Source: Myxococcales bacterium (lineage in GTDB: Bacteria > Myxococcota_A > Polyangia > Haliangiales > Haliangiaceae). From it: 64,000 nucleotides of DNA. The position numbers and the translations under genes were made by a program. The stretch spans positions 124,001-188,000 of the forward strand of contig JAEUJY010000113.1 of assembly GCA_016794525.1 (NCBI GenBank), given 5' to 3'. Position 1 is the stretch's first letter. Each line of letters starts with the position of its first letter. Below, piece after piece: positions 20,056 to 28,246 of this stretch. The notes under the pieces are model-generated. The model searched no databases, had not been told where the DNA came from, and saw only the letters and a list, made by a program, of their open reading frames with translations.

Positions 20056-21640
20056 TCATGTTCTTGCGCGTGATCGCGGTGGCGGTGAGCACGCCGCCCA
20101 TCAGCGCGCCGCCGACGCCCGCGGTGCAGATGTCGGCGCCGGTCAGGAACAGGTTCGCGATCGGCGTGTGCGGTCGCAGGTGGCGGGCGGCGAAGCGCTC
20201 GGGGGTGTGGGCGAGGCCGTAGATCTCGCCCGACGGGTGGCCGGCGAAGTGCTGGGTGGTGAGCGGCGTCGACAGCTCGGCGTGATCGACCTTGCCCTCG
20301 ACCTGCGGGCACTGGCGGTACAGCTCGCCCAGCAGCCGATCGCGCAGCCGCGCCTTCCGCGCCTCGTAGTCGGCGCCGCGCTTCTTCCACGGCGTGCCGG
20401 CCCACGGCGCGAACGCCGCGTACGGCGCGACGCCGATCACCTCGACGGTGGCGCGGCCGGGGAAGCGGTTGGCGAAGTCGGGGTCCTTGGCCGACGGGAA
20501 CGACAGGTACGCCACCGGCAGCGGCGCCTCGGGGTCGGCGAGGAAGCGGGCCACGCTGCGATCGTGATCGTCGTCGGGGTAGACCCACAGGTTCGAACGC
20601 TCGAGCCCCAGCGCCGCGGCGTCGTGGCGGAAGCCGGCGTACAGCGAGACGTGGGCGAACGACGGCGGCGCGCCCGGCACGGTGGGCTTGAGGTCGTGGC
20701 GGGCGGCGGCCTCGCGCGGCACCAGCTTGCCGAAGGTCAGCGCCAGGCCGGCGTCGCTGATCACCCGCGTCGCGCGCACCTCCTCGCCGCCGGCCAGCCG
20801 CACGCCGACCGCGCGGTCGCGCTCGACGACGATCTCGGCGACCTCGGCCGACGTGATCACCGCGCCGCCGGCGGCCTCGATGCCGGGCAGCATCGTCGCG
20901 GCGATCCGCGCCGAGCCGCCGACCGGGTAGGCGCCGCCGCCGAGGTAGTGGCCGACCAGCATCGCGTGCATGAACCAGCTGGCCTGGGCCGGCGGCAGGC
21001 CGTAGTCGCCGTACTGCCCGGTGAGGACCGCGGTCAGGCGGCGATCGCCGGTCAGGGTCGCCATCACCTCGCGCACGGTCTTGCGCGCGTGGCGCATCGC
21101 CGGCCCGCGCAAGAGCGGCGAGGCCACCGCGCCCAGCATCGGCGGCAGCGCCTTCTCGAGGAAGAACTTCTTGCTGGCGTGGACGGTCTCGCGGATCAGC
21201 TGCAGGTAGCGATCGATCGCATCGCGCTCGTTGGGGAAGCGCTCGTGCATCGTCTGGCGGAACCGCTCGCGGCCGGCGAGGAACGGGTAACGATCGTCGC
21301 CGATGACGATCGTGTCGTAGACGTCGCCCAGCGACGCCCAGCCGAGCTGGCCGTCGGTGAGGTGATCGAACGCGCGGCGGAGCAGCGTGCCCTCGCGGTG
21401 GACGTCGCCGACGTAGTGCACGCCGACGTCCCACTCGTAGCCGGGGCGGTGGAACGTGTGGGTGAAGCCGCCCGCGGTGTAGTGCCGCTCGAGCACCAGC
21501 ACGCGCTGGCCGGCGTGGCGGGCCAGCATCGACGCGGCGGTCAGGCCGCCGAGGCCGCTGCCGATGACGATGCTGTCCCAGCCGCGGGGGCCGGGATCGG
21601 GGAGGCCGTGCTGCTTGTACGAACGTCCGATGCGGGTCAT
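19943..21640 (-). CDS. FAD-dependent phytoene desaturase / retinol saturase-like oxidoreductase
   Basis: A 565-residue flavoprotein with an N-terminal dinucleotide-binding motif (VIGSGLGGLTAASMLA, residues 26-40, Glu51 closing the beta-alpha-beta), then GGFTHTFHRPGYEWDVGVHYVG. The C-terminal flavin block is NLFLTGADICTAGVGGALMGG. These are marks of the CrtI/RetSat group, which reduces or desaturates polyene chains. The last 30 residues are a low-complexity Ala/Ser/Pro tail. The ATG at 21640 overlaps the tetR stop by 4 bp (ATGA), so the two genes are one transcript. Substrate not determinable; polyenes or retinoids are the family expectation. Confidence 0.88.
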   Translation of the reverse strand: MTRIGRSYKQHGLPDPGPRGWDSIVIGSGLGGLTAASMLARHAGQRVLVLERHYTAGGFTHTFHRPGYEWDVGVHYVGDVHREGTLLRRAFDHLTDGQLGWASLGDVYDTIVIGDDRYPFLAGRERFRQTMHERFPNERDAIDRYLQLIRETVHASKKFFLEKALPPMLGAVASPLLRGPAMRHARKTVREVMATLTGDRRLTAVLTGQYGDYGLPPAQASWFMHAMLVGHYLGGGAYPVGGSARIAATMLPGIEAAGGAVITSAEVAEIVVERDRAVGVRLAGGEEVRATRVISDAGLALTFGKLVPREAAARHDLKPTVPGAPPSFAHVSLYAGFRHDAAALGLERSNLWVYPDDDHDRSVARFLADPEAPLPVAYLSFPSAKDPDFANRFPGRATVEVIGVAPYAAFAPWAGTPWKKRGADYEARKARLRDRLLGELYRQCPQVEGKVDHAELSTPLTTQHFAGHPSGEIYGLAHTPERFAARHLRPHTPIANLFLTGADICTAGVGGALMGGVLTATAITRKNMITAMLRERGAGRGASAPAPSPAASTATAAVASSAPPA

Positions 21641-22266
21641 GCGCGTCTCCGGGTGCGGGCGGGGGCAGGGGCGGCCGGGCGGAACCCGGCCAGCTCGTGA
21701 TCGACGGCGGCCAGCCGCGCGAGCGCGCGCGCCGGCAGGTTGCCCGACAGGTACAGGGCGCACAGCCCGTGGGTCGACGCCCACAGGAGCTGCGCCACCG
21801 CCAGCGGCTCGCCGGTGAGCGCGCCGGCGTCGATCGCGGCGGTCACCGCGGCGAGCAGGCAGCCGAAGGCGCGCCGGGTGGCCGCGGTCAGCTCGGGCCA
21901 GCGGTGCTCGTCGCCGGGCGCCCGCAGCTCGAACATGATGCGGTACGCGTCGGGCTCGGCCTGGGCGAAGCCGACGTACGCCGCCTTGAGCCGGTGGAGC
22001 CGGACGATCGGATCGCGCGCCGGCGCGGTGGCGGCCTCGAGCGCCTCGGCGAAGCGGGTGAAGGCCTGGGCGCGGACCAGCGCGACCAGCTCGTCCTTGC
22101 CGCCGAGGTAGCGGTACGGCGTCATCGCGCTGACGCCGAGCTCGCCGGCGACCGCGCGCATCGTCACCGCGTCGTAGCCGTGGCGCGCGAACAGCCGGGT
22201 CGCCGCGGTCGCCAGCCGCTCACGCGTGGTGGCGATGTCGGCGGGCAGGAGCGCGGCGCGGGCCAT
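21637..22266 (-). CDS. TetR family repressor, cotranscribed with the oxidoreductase
   Basis: A TetR N-terminal domain is clear (TRERLATAATRLFARHGYDAVTMR as two pieces around the helix-turn-helix AVAGELGVSAMTPYRYLGGKDELV). The C-terminal domain carries AYVGFAQAEPDAYRIMFEL, typical of the group. A start four codons upstream (22278) is possible but its ATG falls inside the probable -10 box. The ATG at 22266 would then be at or near the transcript 5' end (leaderless). An operator-like repeat lies directly upstream, so it probably represses itself and the downstream oxidoreductase. Confidence 0.9.
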   Translation of the reverse strand: MARAALLPADIATTRERLATAATRLFARHGYDAVTMRAVAGELGVSAMTPYRYLGGKDELVALVRAQAFTRFAEALEAATAPARDPIVRLHRLKAAYVGFAQAEPDAYRIMFELRAPGDEHRWPELTAATRRAFGCLLAAVTAAIDAGALTGEPLAVAQLLWASTHGLCALYLSGNLPARALARLAAVDHELAGFRPAAPAPARTRRRA

Positions 22267-22275
22267 GATGGGAAG

Positions 22276-22304
22276 CATATACAGCGTAAAATTTACGATG
22301 TAAA
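22276..22304 (-). promoter_or_regulatory. Promoter with overlapping TetR operator
   Basis: On the minus strand TTTACA (22304-22299) and TATATG (22281-22276) are 17 bp apart, a good sigma-70-type promoter. Between and over them lie CGTAAAATTTACG (22285-22297), a perfect 13-bp palindrome, and a second repeat TTTAC-GAT-GTAAA (22292-22304). This gives three half-sites of the GTAAA type, as in the operator at 14907-14921. Repressor binding here would block polymerase directly. The TetR assignment of the site is inferred from position. Confidence 0.72.
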
Positions 22305-22313
22305 CGATAATCC

Positions 22314-22434
22314 GATCCCGATCCCGATCCCGATCCCGATCCCGATCCCGATCCCGATCCCGATCCCGATCCCGATCCCGGATCCCGATCCCGATCCCGA
22401 TCCCGATCCCGATCCCGATCCCGATCCCGATCCC
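22314..22434. repeat. Hexanucleotide microsatellite (GATCCC), 20 copies
   Basis: Eleven uninterrupted copies of GATCCC (22314-22379), one extra G (22380), then nine more copies (22381-22434). The block begins 10 bp above the tetR promoter and ends 1 bp before the stop codon of the PLP-enzyme gene. It thus fills the whole gap between two same-strand genes. Such perfect repeats vary in copy number by polymerase slippage and could tune or insulate the downstream promoter. Each unit contains GATC, a Dam-type methylation site where that methylase exists. Confidence 0.97.
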
Positions 22435-22435
22435 G

Positions 22436-23557
22436 CTACTCGACCGCGAGCACCGTCGCTGCTGGGACGCCGGCGAAGCCGCGATTCCAGGCCGCCGCGT
22501 AGGCGCTGACCTCGGCGACGATGGCGGTCTCGCCGACCGAGAGCGCGGCGGCGTCGGGGACGAGGGCGTCCGCGATCACGTCGTCCTCGCAGCAGGTGGC
22601 GCCGACCAGCACGAGGCGGTGGCCGGCGCCGGCGGCGGGGGGCGGCGCGCACAGGCGCGGCGTCGACCAGCGCAGGTGACACAGCCGCGACAGGCCGAGC
22701 ACCCGGGCGTCGTGGCCGGCGATCGCGCGCGCGGCGAGCACCGGCCCGCTGGCGTAGCCGCAGCCCTCGGTGAGGACGCGGCCGGGCTCGACGCACAGCT
22801 CGATCGACCGCGGCACCGCGGCGCGGACCGCGGCGAGCGCGTCGGCGAGGCGGACCTGCCCGGCGATCGGCGCGCCGAGCGCGAAGCCGTGCAGCGACCC
22901 GCCGAGATCGAGCCGCGCGATCGCCAGGCCGGCGGCGTCGGCGGCGGCCAGCGCGGCGCGGGCCCGCGCGACCAGCGGCGCGGCGCTCACCGCCAGCGGC
23001 CCGCCGTGGACGTGGAGGCCGCGCACGCGACCGGGCGCGGCGGCGGCGATCGCGCGCAGCTCGTCGACGGCCACGCCGAACCGGCTGGCGTGATCGCCGG
23101 CGGCGTCGCGCAGGCCGCCGGGCGCGCTCTCGCCGAGCGCGCTGGTCGACACCCGCACCGCGAGCTCGACGCCCGGCACCGCGGCCGCCGCGGCCAGCTG
23201 CGCCGCGGTCTCGCACGACGCGATCACGCGTCGCCCGCCGACGGCGAGCCGCGCCAGGCGATCCGCCGTCGCGCCGCCCGGGAACGTCACCGACACGACG
23301 CGCACGGTCGCCGTCGCCGCGCCGTCCTCGTCGGGGCCGGCCAGGTCGAGGCCGTCGAGCGTCGCGGCGGCCAGCGCCACCAGGCCCGGCACGCCGACGA
23401 TCGCCTTGGTCGCCACCAGCGCCTCGACGCCCGCGGCCCGCGTCGCGTCGCGCAGCGCCGCCAGCCGTTCGGCGATCGCGGGCAGATCGAACAGCAGCGC
23501 CGGCCCGTCGATCGCCCGCGCCGCGCGGACGATGCGATCGGGGGCGCGGCGGCTCAT
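22436..23557 (-). CDS. PLP-dependent fold-III decarboxylase-like protein (LysA/ornithine decarboxylase superfamily)
   Basis: A 373-residue alanine-racemase-fold enzyme. Visible features are the PLP lysine (VATKA, Lys51), SRFGV, the phosphate-binding GLHVHGG, DLGGSLHG, the EPGR motif (CVEPGRVLTEG), and a C-terminal GATCCEDDVIA block that resembles the CxSxD motif of LysA-type decarboxylases. Residues are consistent with an amino-acid decarboxylase or racemase-like enzyme, but the substrate is not readable. The start ATG overlaps the PepSY stop (ATGA), making it the last gene of a three-gene unit. The GATCCC repeat follows its stop immediately. Confidence 0.82.
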   Translation of the reverse strand: MSRRAPDRIVRAARAIDGPALLFDLPAIAERLAALRDATRAAGVEALVATKAIVGVPGLVALAAATLDGLDLAGPDEDGAATATVRVVSVTFPGGATADRLARLAVGGRRVIASCETAAQLAAAAAVPGVELAVRVSTSALGESAPGGLRDAAGDHASRFGVAVDELRAIAAAAPGRVRGLHVHGGPLAVSAAPLVARARAALAAADAAGLAIARLDLGGSLHGFALGAPIAGQVRLADALAAVRAAVPRSIELCVEPGRVLTEGCGYASGPVLAARAIAGHDARVLGLSRLCHLRWSTPRLCAPPPAAGAGHRLVLVGATCCEDDVIADALVPDAAALSVGETAIVAEVSAYAAAWNRGFAGVPAATVLAVE

Positions 23558-24471
23558 GGCGGCGGCGACGGTACCGCGTCCGCGGCGGGGGCGGGATCGT
23601 CGGGCCCCGGCGGCCCCGGTGTGGCCCGCGGCGGCGGCGGCGGCCGGCGCGCCGGCGGCCGCGTGAACTCGGCGCCCTCGTCGGCGGCGGGCGGCGCGGC
23701 CGGGTCACCCGCCGGCGCGGCGGGCGCGTCGCCGGCGTCGTCGTCGCCCACCGGCGGCGCCTGCTCGGCCGCGCGCTGCGTCGCGCGGTTCGCCGCCTCG
23801 GGGCCGCCCGACCAGCTCACGTAGCCGATCGGCACGCTGACGCCGGCGGCCAGCAAGATCGCGCCGCGCCAGCGCAGCCCGTTGCGCCCCTTGATCATGA
23901 ACAGCCCCGACACCGCCAGGTACAGCAGCAGCACCGCGTACCCGTCGGCGATGTACGTCCACGCCTTCTTGCCGCGGTTGTAGTGCAGCCAGTTGGCGAC
24001 CCGCAGCAGGAACCGCGGGTGGCGGCCCTGCTCGACGACGCGGCCGCTGTCGCCGTAGACCACCAGCTTCTTGTAGTCGTACTCGAGGTAGATCTCGTCG
24101 CCGGCGCGGTAGGTCGAGCGCGGCGTGCCGACCTCGAGCGCGGCGCGGGCCTGGGCGATCGCCGCGTCGTCGGGCACGTCGGCGGGGATCGGCGCGATCG
24201 TCCGCTCGCGCTCGTACGTCGTGTAGTTCGGATCCCAGTCCTTGATGTGGTTGATGGCCAGCCCGCTGATCGCGTAAATCAGCGTGAGCCCGACGGCGAG
24301 GTAGCCGACGTCGCGGTGGATCGCGCGCAGCCAGCCGCGCCAGCGCTTGCCGATCATGGCCAGCAGGCGCCCGCGCGCGGGCTTGTCGGAGGTGACGGCG
24401 GCGTTCGACACGGACGACTCCTGTGGCGACGCCGCGGCCGGCGCGCCGATCTCGGTTCCAGGTTCCGCCAT
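23554..24471 (-). CDS. PepSY-associated transmembrane protein
   Basis: The ATG at 24471 is preferred to the frame opening at 24489. Topology: a cytoplasmic N-terminal 45 residues, a first helix (about 55-78: DVGYLAVGLTLIYAISGLAI) flanked by His residues (AIHRD, AINH), a PepSY-like outer domain (PDDAAIAQARAAL, IYLEYDYKKLVVYGDSG), then WLHYNRGKKAW and two further helices. The C-terminal 90 residues are Pro/Ala/Asp-rich. Such His-flanked helices can hold heme and pass electrons across the membrane. It lies 47 bp downstream of a molybdopterin oxidoreductase gene, which suggests an electron-transfer partnership (inference). Confidence 0.85.
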   Translation of the reverse strand: MAEPGTEIGAPAAASPQESSVSNAAVTSDKPARGRLLAMIGKRWRGWLRAIHRDVGYLAVGLTLIYAISGLAINHIKDWDPNYTTYERERTIAPIPADVPDDAAIAQARAALEVGTPRSTYRAGDEIYLEYDYKKLVVYGDSGRVVEQGRHPRFLLRVANWLHYNRGKKAWTYIADGYAVLLLYLAVSGLFMIKGRNGLRWRGAILLAAGVSVPIGYVSWSGGPEAANRATQRAAEQAPPVGDDDAGDAPAAPAGDPAAPPAADEGAEFTRPPARRPPPPPRATPGPPGPDDPAPAADAVPSPPP

Positions 24472-24518
24472 GGGCCCAGCGTGGCACACGGCGCAGGGCG
24501 CGACCTACCCGCGGGCGC

Positions 24519-25247
24519 TCAGCCGTAGCGCTCTTCGCGCCACGGATCGGCGTGGTTGTGGTAGCCGCGCACCTCCCAGTACCCGGGCTCGTCGTCGACG
24601 ACGAACTTCACGCCGGTCAGCCACTTCGCGCTCTTCCAGAAGTACAGGTCGGGCACGAGGCCGCGCACCGGCGCGCCGTGCTCGATCGGGAACGGCTTGC
24701 CGTTCATGCGATAGGTGACCATCGCCGCCGGCGCGGTGGCCTCGGCGAACGGCACGTTGGTGGTGTAACCGTGCGCGGCCTCGAAGATGACGTGGCGGAC
24801 GGTGCCCTTGACGCCGGCCTTCTCCGCCAGGGTCGACACCCGCACGCCCTTGAACAGCGAGCCCAGGCACGACCAGCCGGTCACGCAGTGCACGTCGGCG
24901 GCTTGCTCGACCTGCGGCAGCTTGAGCAGGCCGGCGTAGTCGAGCGTGAACGGCGACGCCACCGCGCCGTGGACCCGCAGCCGGAAGCTCTTCACGTCGC
25001 CCGGGCCCTCGTCCCCGCCCATGTTGCGGAACTTCGACAGCACCCGCTGGCCGGGCGGCAGGCGCGACCGCCCGTCGCTGCGCTTCTCGGCCCGGGCCTT
25101 GCGCGTCAGATCGTCGGCGGCCAGGCGCCACAGCGCGCCTCCGAGCGCCACCACGACCGTGCCGGCGGCGGCGGTCTGCAGGAACTGGCGCCGATCCCAG
25201 CTCTTCGCGGCCTCGGGATAGCGATCGAACAACGGACGGTCGGCCAC
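24519..25247 (-). CDS. Molybdopterin-dependent oxidoreductase, YedY/SuoX-fold, Tat-exported
   Basis: The GTG at 25247 has a strong AAGGAG site 8 nt upstream. A twin-arginine signal (WDRRQFLQTAAAGTVVVALGG) sends the folded enzyme to the periplasm. The molybdopterin-binding domain shows VHCVTGWSC, whose first Cys is the likely Mo ligand, GYTTNVPFAEA, and PIEHGAPVRGLVPDLYFWKSAKW near the end. The family includes sulfite oxidase and methionine-sulfoxide reductase MsrP. It heads a unit with the PepSY membrane protein and the PLP enzyme. An MsrPQ-like split is a tempting analogy, but PepSY proteins are not MsrQ. Confidence 0.88.
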   Translation of the reverse strand: MADRPLFDRYPEAAKSWDRRQFLQTAAAGTVVVALGGALWRLAADDLTRKARAEKRSDGRSRLPPGQRVLSKFRNMGGDEGPGDVKSFRLRVHGAVASPFTLDYAGLLKLPQVEQAADVHCVTGWSCLGSLFKGVRVSTLAEKAGVKGTVRHVIFEAAHGYTTNVPFAEATAPAAMVTYRMNGKPFPIEHGAPVRGLVPDLYFWKSAKWLTGVKFVVDDEPGYWEVRGYHNHADPWREERYG

Positions 25248-25370
25248 GGGGTCTCCTTCGATGAGCCTAGCTTGGACGCTGGCTCGGGCTCGCAGGTTTC
25301 TACGCCGCGAGGTCCCAGGAGTTACGCGCCAGGTGGCCGACCGGTTCGCCCGGGCCAACCCCGCGTGCGC

Positions 25371-28205
25371 TCACGAGCCCGGCGTGAACCGGACCCGGCG
25401 CTCGGCGTGGGCCTCGATGTCGGCCTGCTCGAAGTACAGCGGCGGCTGCTGGTTGACGCGCCACAGCTCGGCCTCGTCGGCGTGGTGCGGATCGTCCGGA
25501 TCCTCGCGCTGGCCGCCGGGCAGGGCGTTGCGCGCGACCGGGCCGGTCGGCGTCATCTCGACGACCAGGCGCTGCGAGGCGCCCGAGCCGAAGTGGAAGT
25601 CGCTGGTGCCGTAGATGCCGTAGTTGCCGGGGTCGACCGCGCCCAGGTCGCCGTGGCGCGGGAACCCGTCGGGGAACGTCGGGTCCATCGCCGGCGGGAT
25701 CGACACCTGGGCGTTGCCGTCGAGCGCGGGCACGACCTGGCCGAACCGCACCTGGTGCAGGCGGCCCCAGCGCCACTGCTCGCGGTCGGTGCCCAGCCGG
25801 CCGCCGGCGAAGCCGTAGGCCGCGACCACCGCGCGGACGACGCGCTCGTCGCGCGACTCGCGCACCGCGGCGGTGTCGAGATCGTCCCACAGCACGCTGT
25901 CGTTCCAGCTCGTGTCGCCGCCGTACGACGCGCGGTAGGTGGCCATCGACGACGGCGCGGTCAGCGCCCACTCGAGCGCGCGCGCCGCCAGGAGCGAGCC
26001 CGGCTTGCGGCCGATGCGCGTGCCCTCGTCGTCGAACGCCAGGCTGGCCAGCCGGGTCAGGGTCAGGTTCCAGACTGTCGTCGCGACGCTGTCGGCGACC
26101 TCGGCGGCGGCGGTGGCGCCGACGCCGTGCGGGGTCGCGAACGACCACGCCATCAGCCGGGTCCGGGCGTCCATCAGCTGCTCGCGGCCGGCGGCGCCGA
26201 TCGCGGTCATCGCCGCGGCCAGCGCCGGATCGTCGGACGGATCGCCGAGCGCGTGGTCGAGCGACGCGATCACCGCGACGCGCATGCCCTCGCCCAGGAT
26301 CGACGTCGTCTCGCCCTGCAGCGCGACCATGTCGTCGGTGGTGATGCCGCCGCGCGCGGTCAGCGCGTCGAGCCGCTGGCGGATGCGCGCCTGGCGGTAG
26401 CCGGTGTCGAAGTCGCCGCCGAGGTAGTACGGATCGTTGCAGGGGTTGCCGTCGGTGGTGACGCCGACGTTGTCCTGGTTCGACGTCGCGATGTAGCCGC
26501 GCGCCGGGTTGACCTCGTGCGGGATGTAGCGGTCCTCGAGGTCGGTGGTCCACTCGTGATCGCCGCTGGCGCCGTCGAGGACGAACAGCGGCGAGATCCC
26601 GGTGGGCACGCCGTTGGCGTCGTAGCCGAAGTCGCACGCGCGGGGGTCGCGCTGCGGGATCCGCGCCTCGGTCGACCAGCGGATGCCGTCGGTGGCCGAC
26701 GCGAACGAGAAGTTCTGCGCGCCGACCCGGAAGTTGTCCTGGGCGGTCTCGGCGGCGGCGAAGTCGCCGGCCGACAACAGCCCGACGAAGAACGCCAGCT
26801 CGTTGGTCGGGACGTCGCCGGTGTAGCGCACCGACATCGCGCGGCCGTGGGGATCGGCGACCGAGGTCGGCGGGACGATCGAGTCGGGGATCAGCGCGCC
26901 GTGGTGCGGCACGACGTAGACCTTGAAGGTCTCGGACGCCTGGCTCTGGATGTTGATCACCTCGTCGACGACCTGCAGCGGCACGTCGGCGCCGCGGAAC
27001 CGCACCGACGCCGGGACCCACACCGGCGCCGCCGGCGTGCCGTCGTTGCGGAACGTCACCTGCTCGTCGTAGACGTCGGTCACGTCGTAGCCGGTGGTGG
27101 TCGCGCTCCACGCCAGCTTGCGGTTGAAGCCGAGCACGACGCCGGGCAGGCCGGCGAACGCGACGCCCTCGACGTCGAGCGCCTGCTCGCCGCCCTTGGT
27201 GACGGTGTCGAGGTGCACGTACCACCACACCGGCGGCGCGATCAGCGACAGGTGCGGATCGTTGGACAGGATCGGGTGGCCGCTGGCGGTCTTCGCGCCG
27301 GCGACGACCCACGAGTTCGAGCCGATGTGCGGGTCGCGGTGGAGCAGCAGGTTGTCGTCCATGCGGTCGAAGAACCGCTCGGCGCCGGCCAGCGCGCGCT
27401 GATCGGGCACGAAGCTGGCGGCGGCGCGGCGGCGCGCCCGGCTGCCGGTGTCGGTGCCGACGTTGGGGAAGCCGTCGCTGGTGAACGCGGCGCGGGCCGG
27501 CTTGTCGGTCCACCAGTCCTGGTACAGGCCGGCGCGCGCGGCGATCAAGGGATCGGGCGAGCTGGCGGGGAACGCGGTGGTGACGCCCGAGCGCGCGGCG
27601 GTGCGCGAGATGTCGGCGCCGGCGTCGTACGACAGGTTCCACGCCTGGTAGCGGGCCAGCGCGAAGACGTCGCCGCCGGTCCAGTGATCGGCGTGCGGCG
27701 ACGACAGGATCAGCGCCAGCGCCTCGTTGCCGCGGGTCGTCGTGTAGCCGGGCTGCTTGAGCACGGTGTCGATGTACTGGTTGATGCCGGCGACGAACGC
27801 GTCGGCGGCGAGCCGCGTGGGATCGGTCGCGGGGAGGCCGTCGTAGATCGCCTGGCCGACCCGGCGGAAGCCGAGGAACCGCTGCTCGCGATCGTCGTCG
27901 ATCAGCCCCGGCGACAGCCCGCCGGCGACCTCGGCCAGCCGGCCGGTGACGCTGCGGCGGATGAACTCCATCTGCGCGAAGCGATCGCGCGCCATCAGGT
28001 AGCCCTCGGCGAGGAGCACGTCGTGGACGGTGGTGCCGCGGATGTGCGGGACGCCGCGGTCGTCGATCGTCACGTCGACCTGGCCGTCGAGGCCGGCCAG
28101 CGTGAGGGTCTCATCGGGGGGCGGGCCGCCGCCGCCGTCGTCGCCGCAGGCGAGCGTCAAGGTCGTGGCCAGGGCCGCGGCGGCCAGGCGAGTCGGGTAC
28201 GTCAT
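25371..28205 (-). CDS. Penicillin acylase family lipoprotein (Ntn hydrolase)
   Basis: A 944-residue precursor with lipobox TLAC (Cys20). N-terminal block ITIDDRGVPHIRG-like (VTIDDRGVPHIRG, 45-57) and YLMARDRFAQMEFIRR are typical. The self-processing site is at GSNSW, with Ser296 expected to become the N-terminal nucleophile of the beta chain; NDPHLSLIAPPVWWYVHL and GLPGVVLGFNRKLAW follow. The family cleaves amide bonds of beta-lactams, acyl-homoserine lactones or other N-acyl compounds. Here it is lipid-anchored, perhaps for quorum-signal or antibiotic breakdown; the substrate is not known. It stands apart from the upstream genes by 123 bp. Confidence 0.92.
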   Translation of the reverse strand: MTYPTRLAAAALATTLTLACGDDGGGGPPPDETLTLAGLDGQVDVTIDDRGVPHIRGTTVHDVLLAEGYLMARDRFAQMEFIRRSVTGRLAEVAGGLSPGLIDDDREQRFLGFRRVGQAIYDGLPATDPTRLAADAFVAGINQYIDTVLKQPGYTTTRGNEALALILSSPHADHWTGGDVFALARYQAWNLSYDAGADISRTAARSGVTTAFPASSPDPLIAARAGLYQDWWTDKPARAAFTSDGFPNVGTDTGSRARRRAAASFVPDQRALAGAERFFDRMDDNLLLHRDPHIGSNSWVVAGAKTASGHPILSNDPHLSLIAPPVWWYVHLDTVTKGGEQALDVEGVAFAGLPGVVLGFNRKLAWSATTTGYDVTDVYDEQVTFRNDGTPAAPVWVPASVRFRGADVPLQVVDEVINIQSQASETFKVYVVPHHGALIPDSIVPPTSVADPHGRAMSVRYTGDVPTNELAFFVGLLSAGDFAAAETAQDNFRVGAQNFSFASATDGIRWSTEARIPQRDPRACDFGYDANGVPTGISPLFVLDGASGDHEWTTDLEDRYIPHEVNPARGYIATSNQDNVGVTTDGNPCNDPYYLGGDFDTGYRQARIRQRLDALTARGGITTDDMVALQGETTSILGEGMRVAVIASLDHALGDPSDDPALAAAMTAIGAAGREQLMDARTRLMAWSFATPHGVGATAAAEVADSVATTVWNLTLTRLASLAFDDEGTRIGRKPGSLLAARALEWALTAPSSMATYRASYGGDTSWNDSVLWDDLDTAAVRESRDERVVRAVVAAYGFAGGRLGTDREQWRWGRLHQVRFGQVVPALDGNAQVSIPPAMDPTFPDGFPRHGDLGAVDPGNYGIYGTSDFHFGSGASQRLVVEMTPTGPVARNALPGGQREDPDDPHHADEAELWRVNQQPPLYFEQADIEAHAERRVRFTPGS

Positions 28206-28246
28206 GCGCGCATCCTACTCCCACGCCCGCCGCCGGTGAGCCCGGA

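Noticed and set aside
22293-23708. Minus-strand frame with GSGSGS/GIGIGI tail and plus-strand PIPIPI/DPDPDP frame
   Set aside because: Translations of the GATCCC repeat; the PLP-enzyme stop codon precedes the repeat.
24481-24500. Sigma-54-like TGGCAC sequence upstream of the PepSY gene
   Set aside because: The TTGC half at the required distance is missing and the strand is wrong for the gene.
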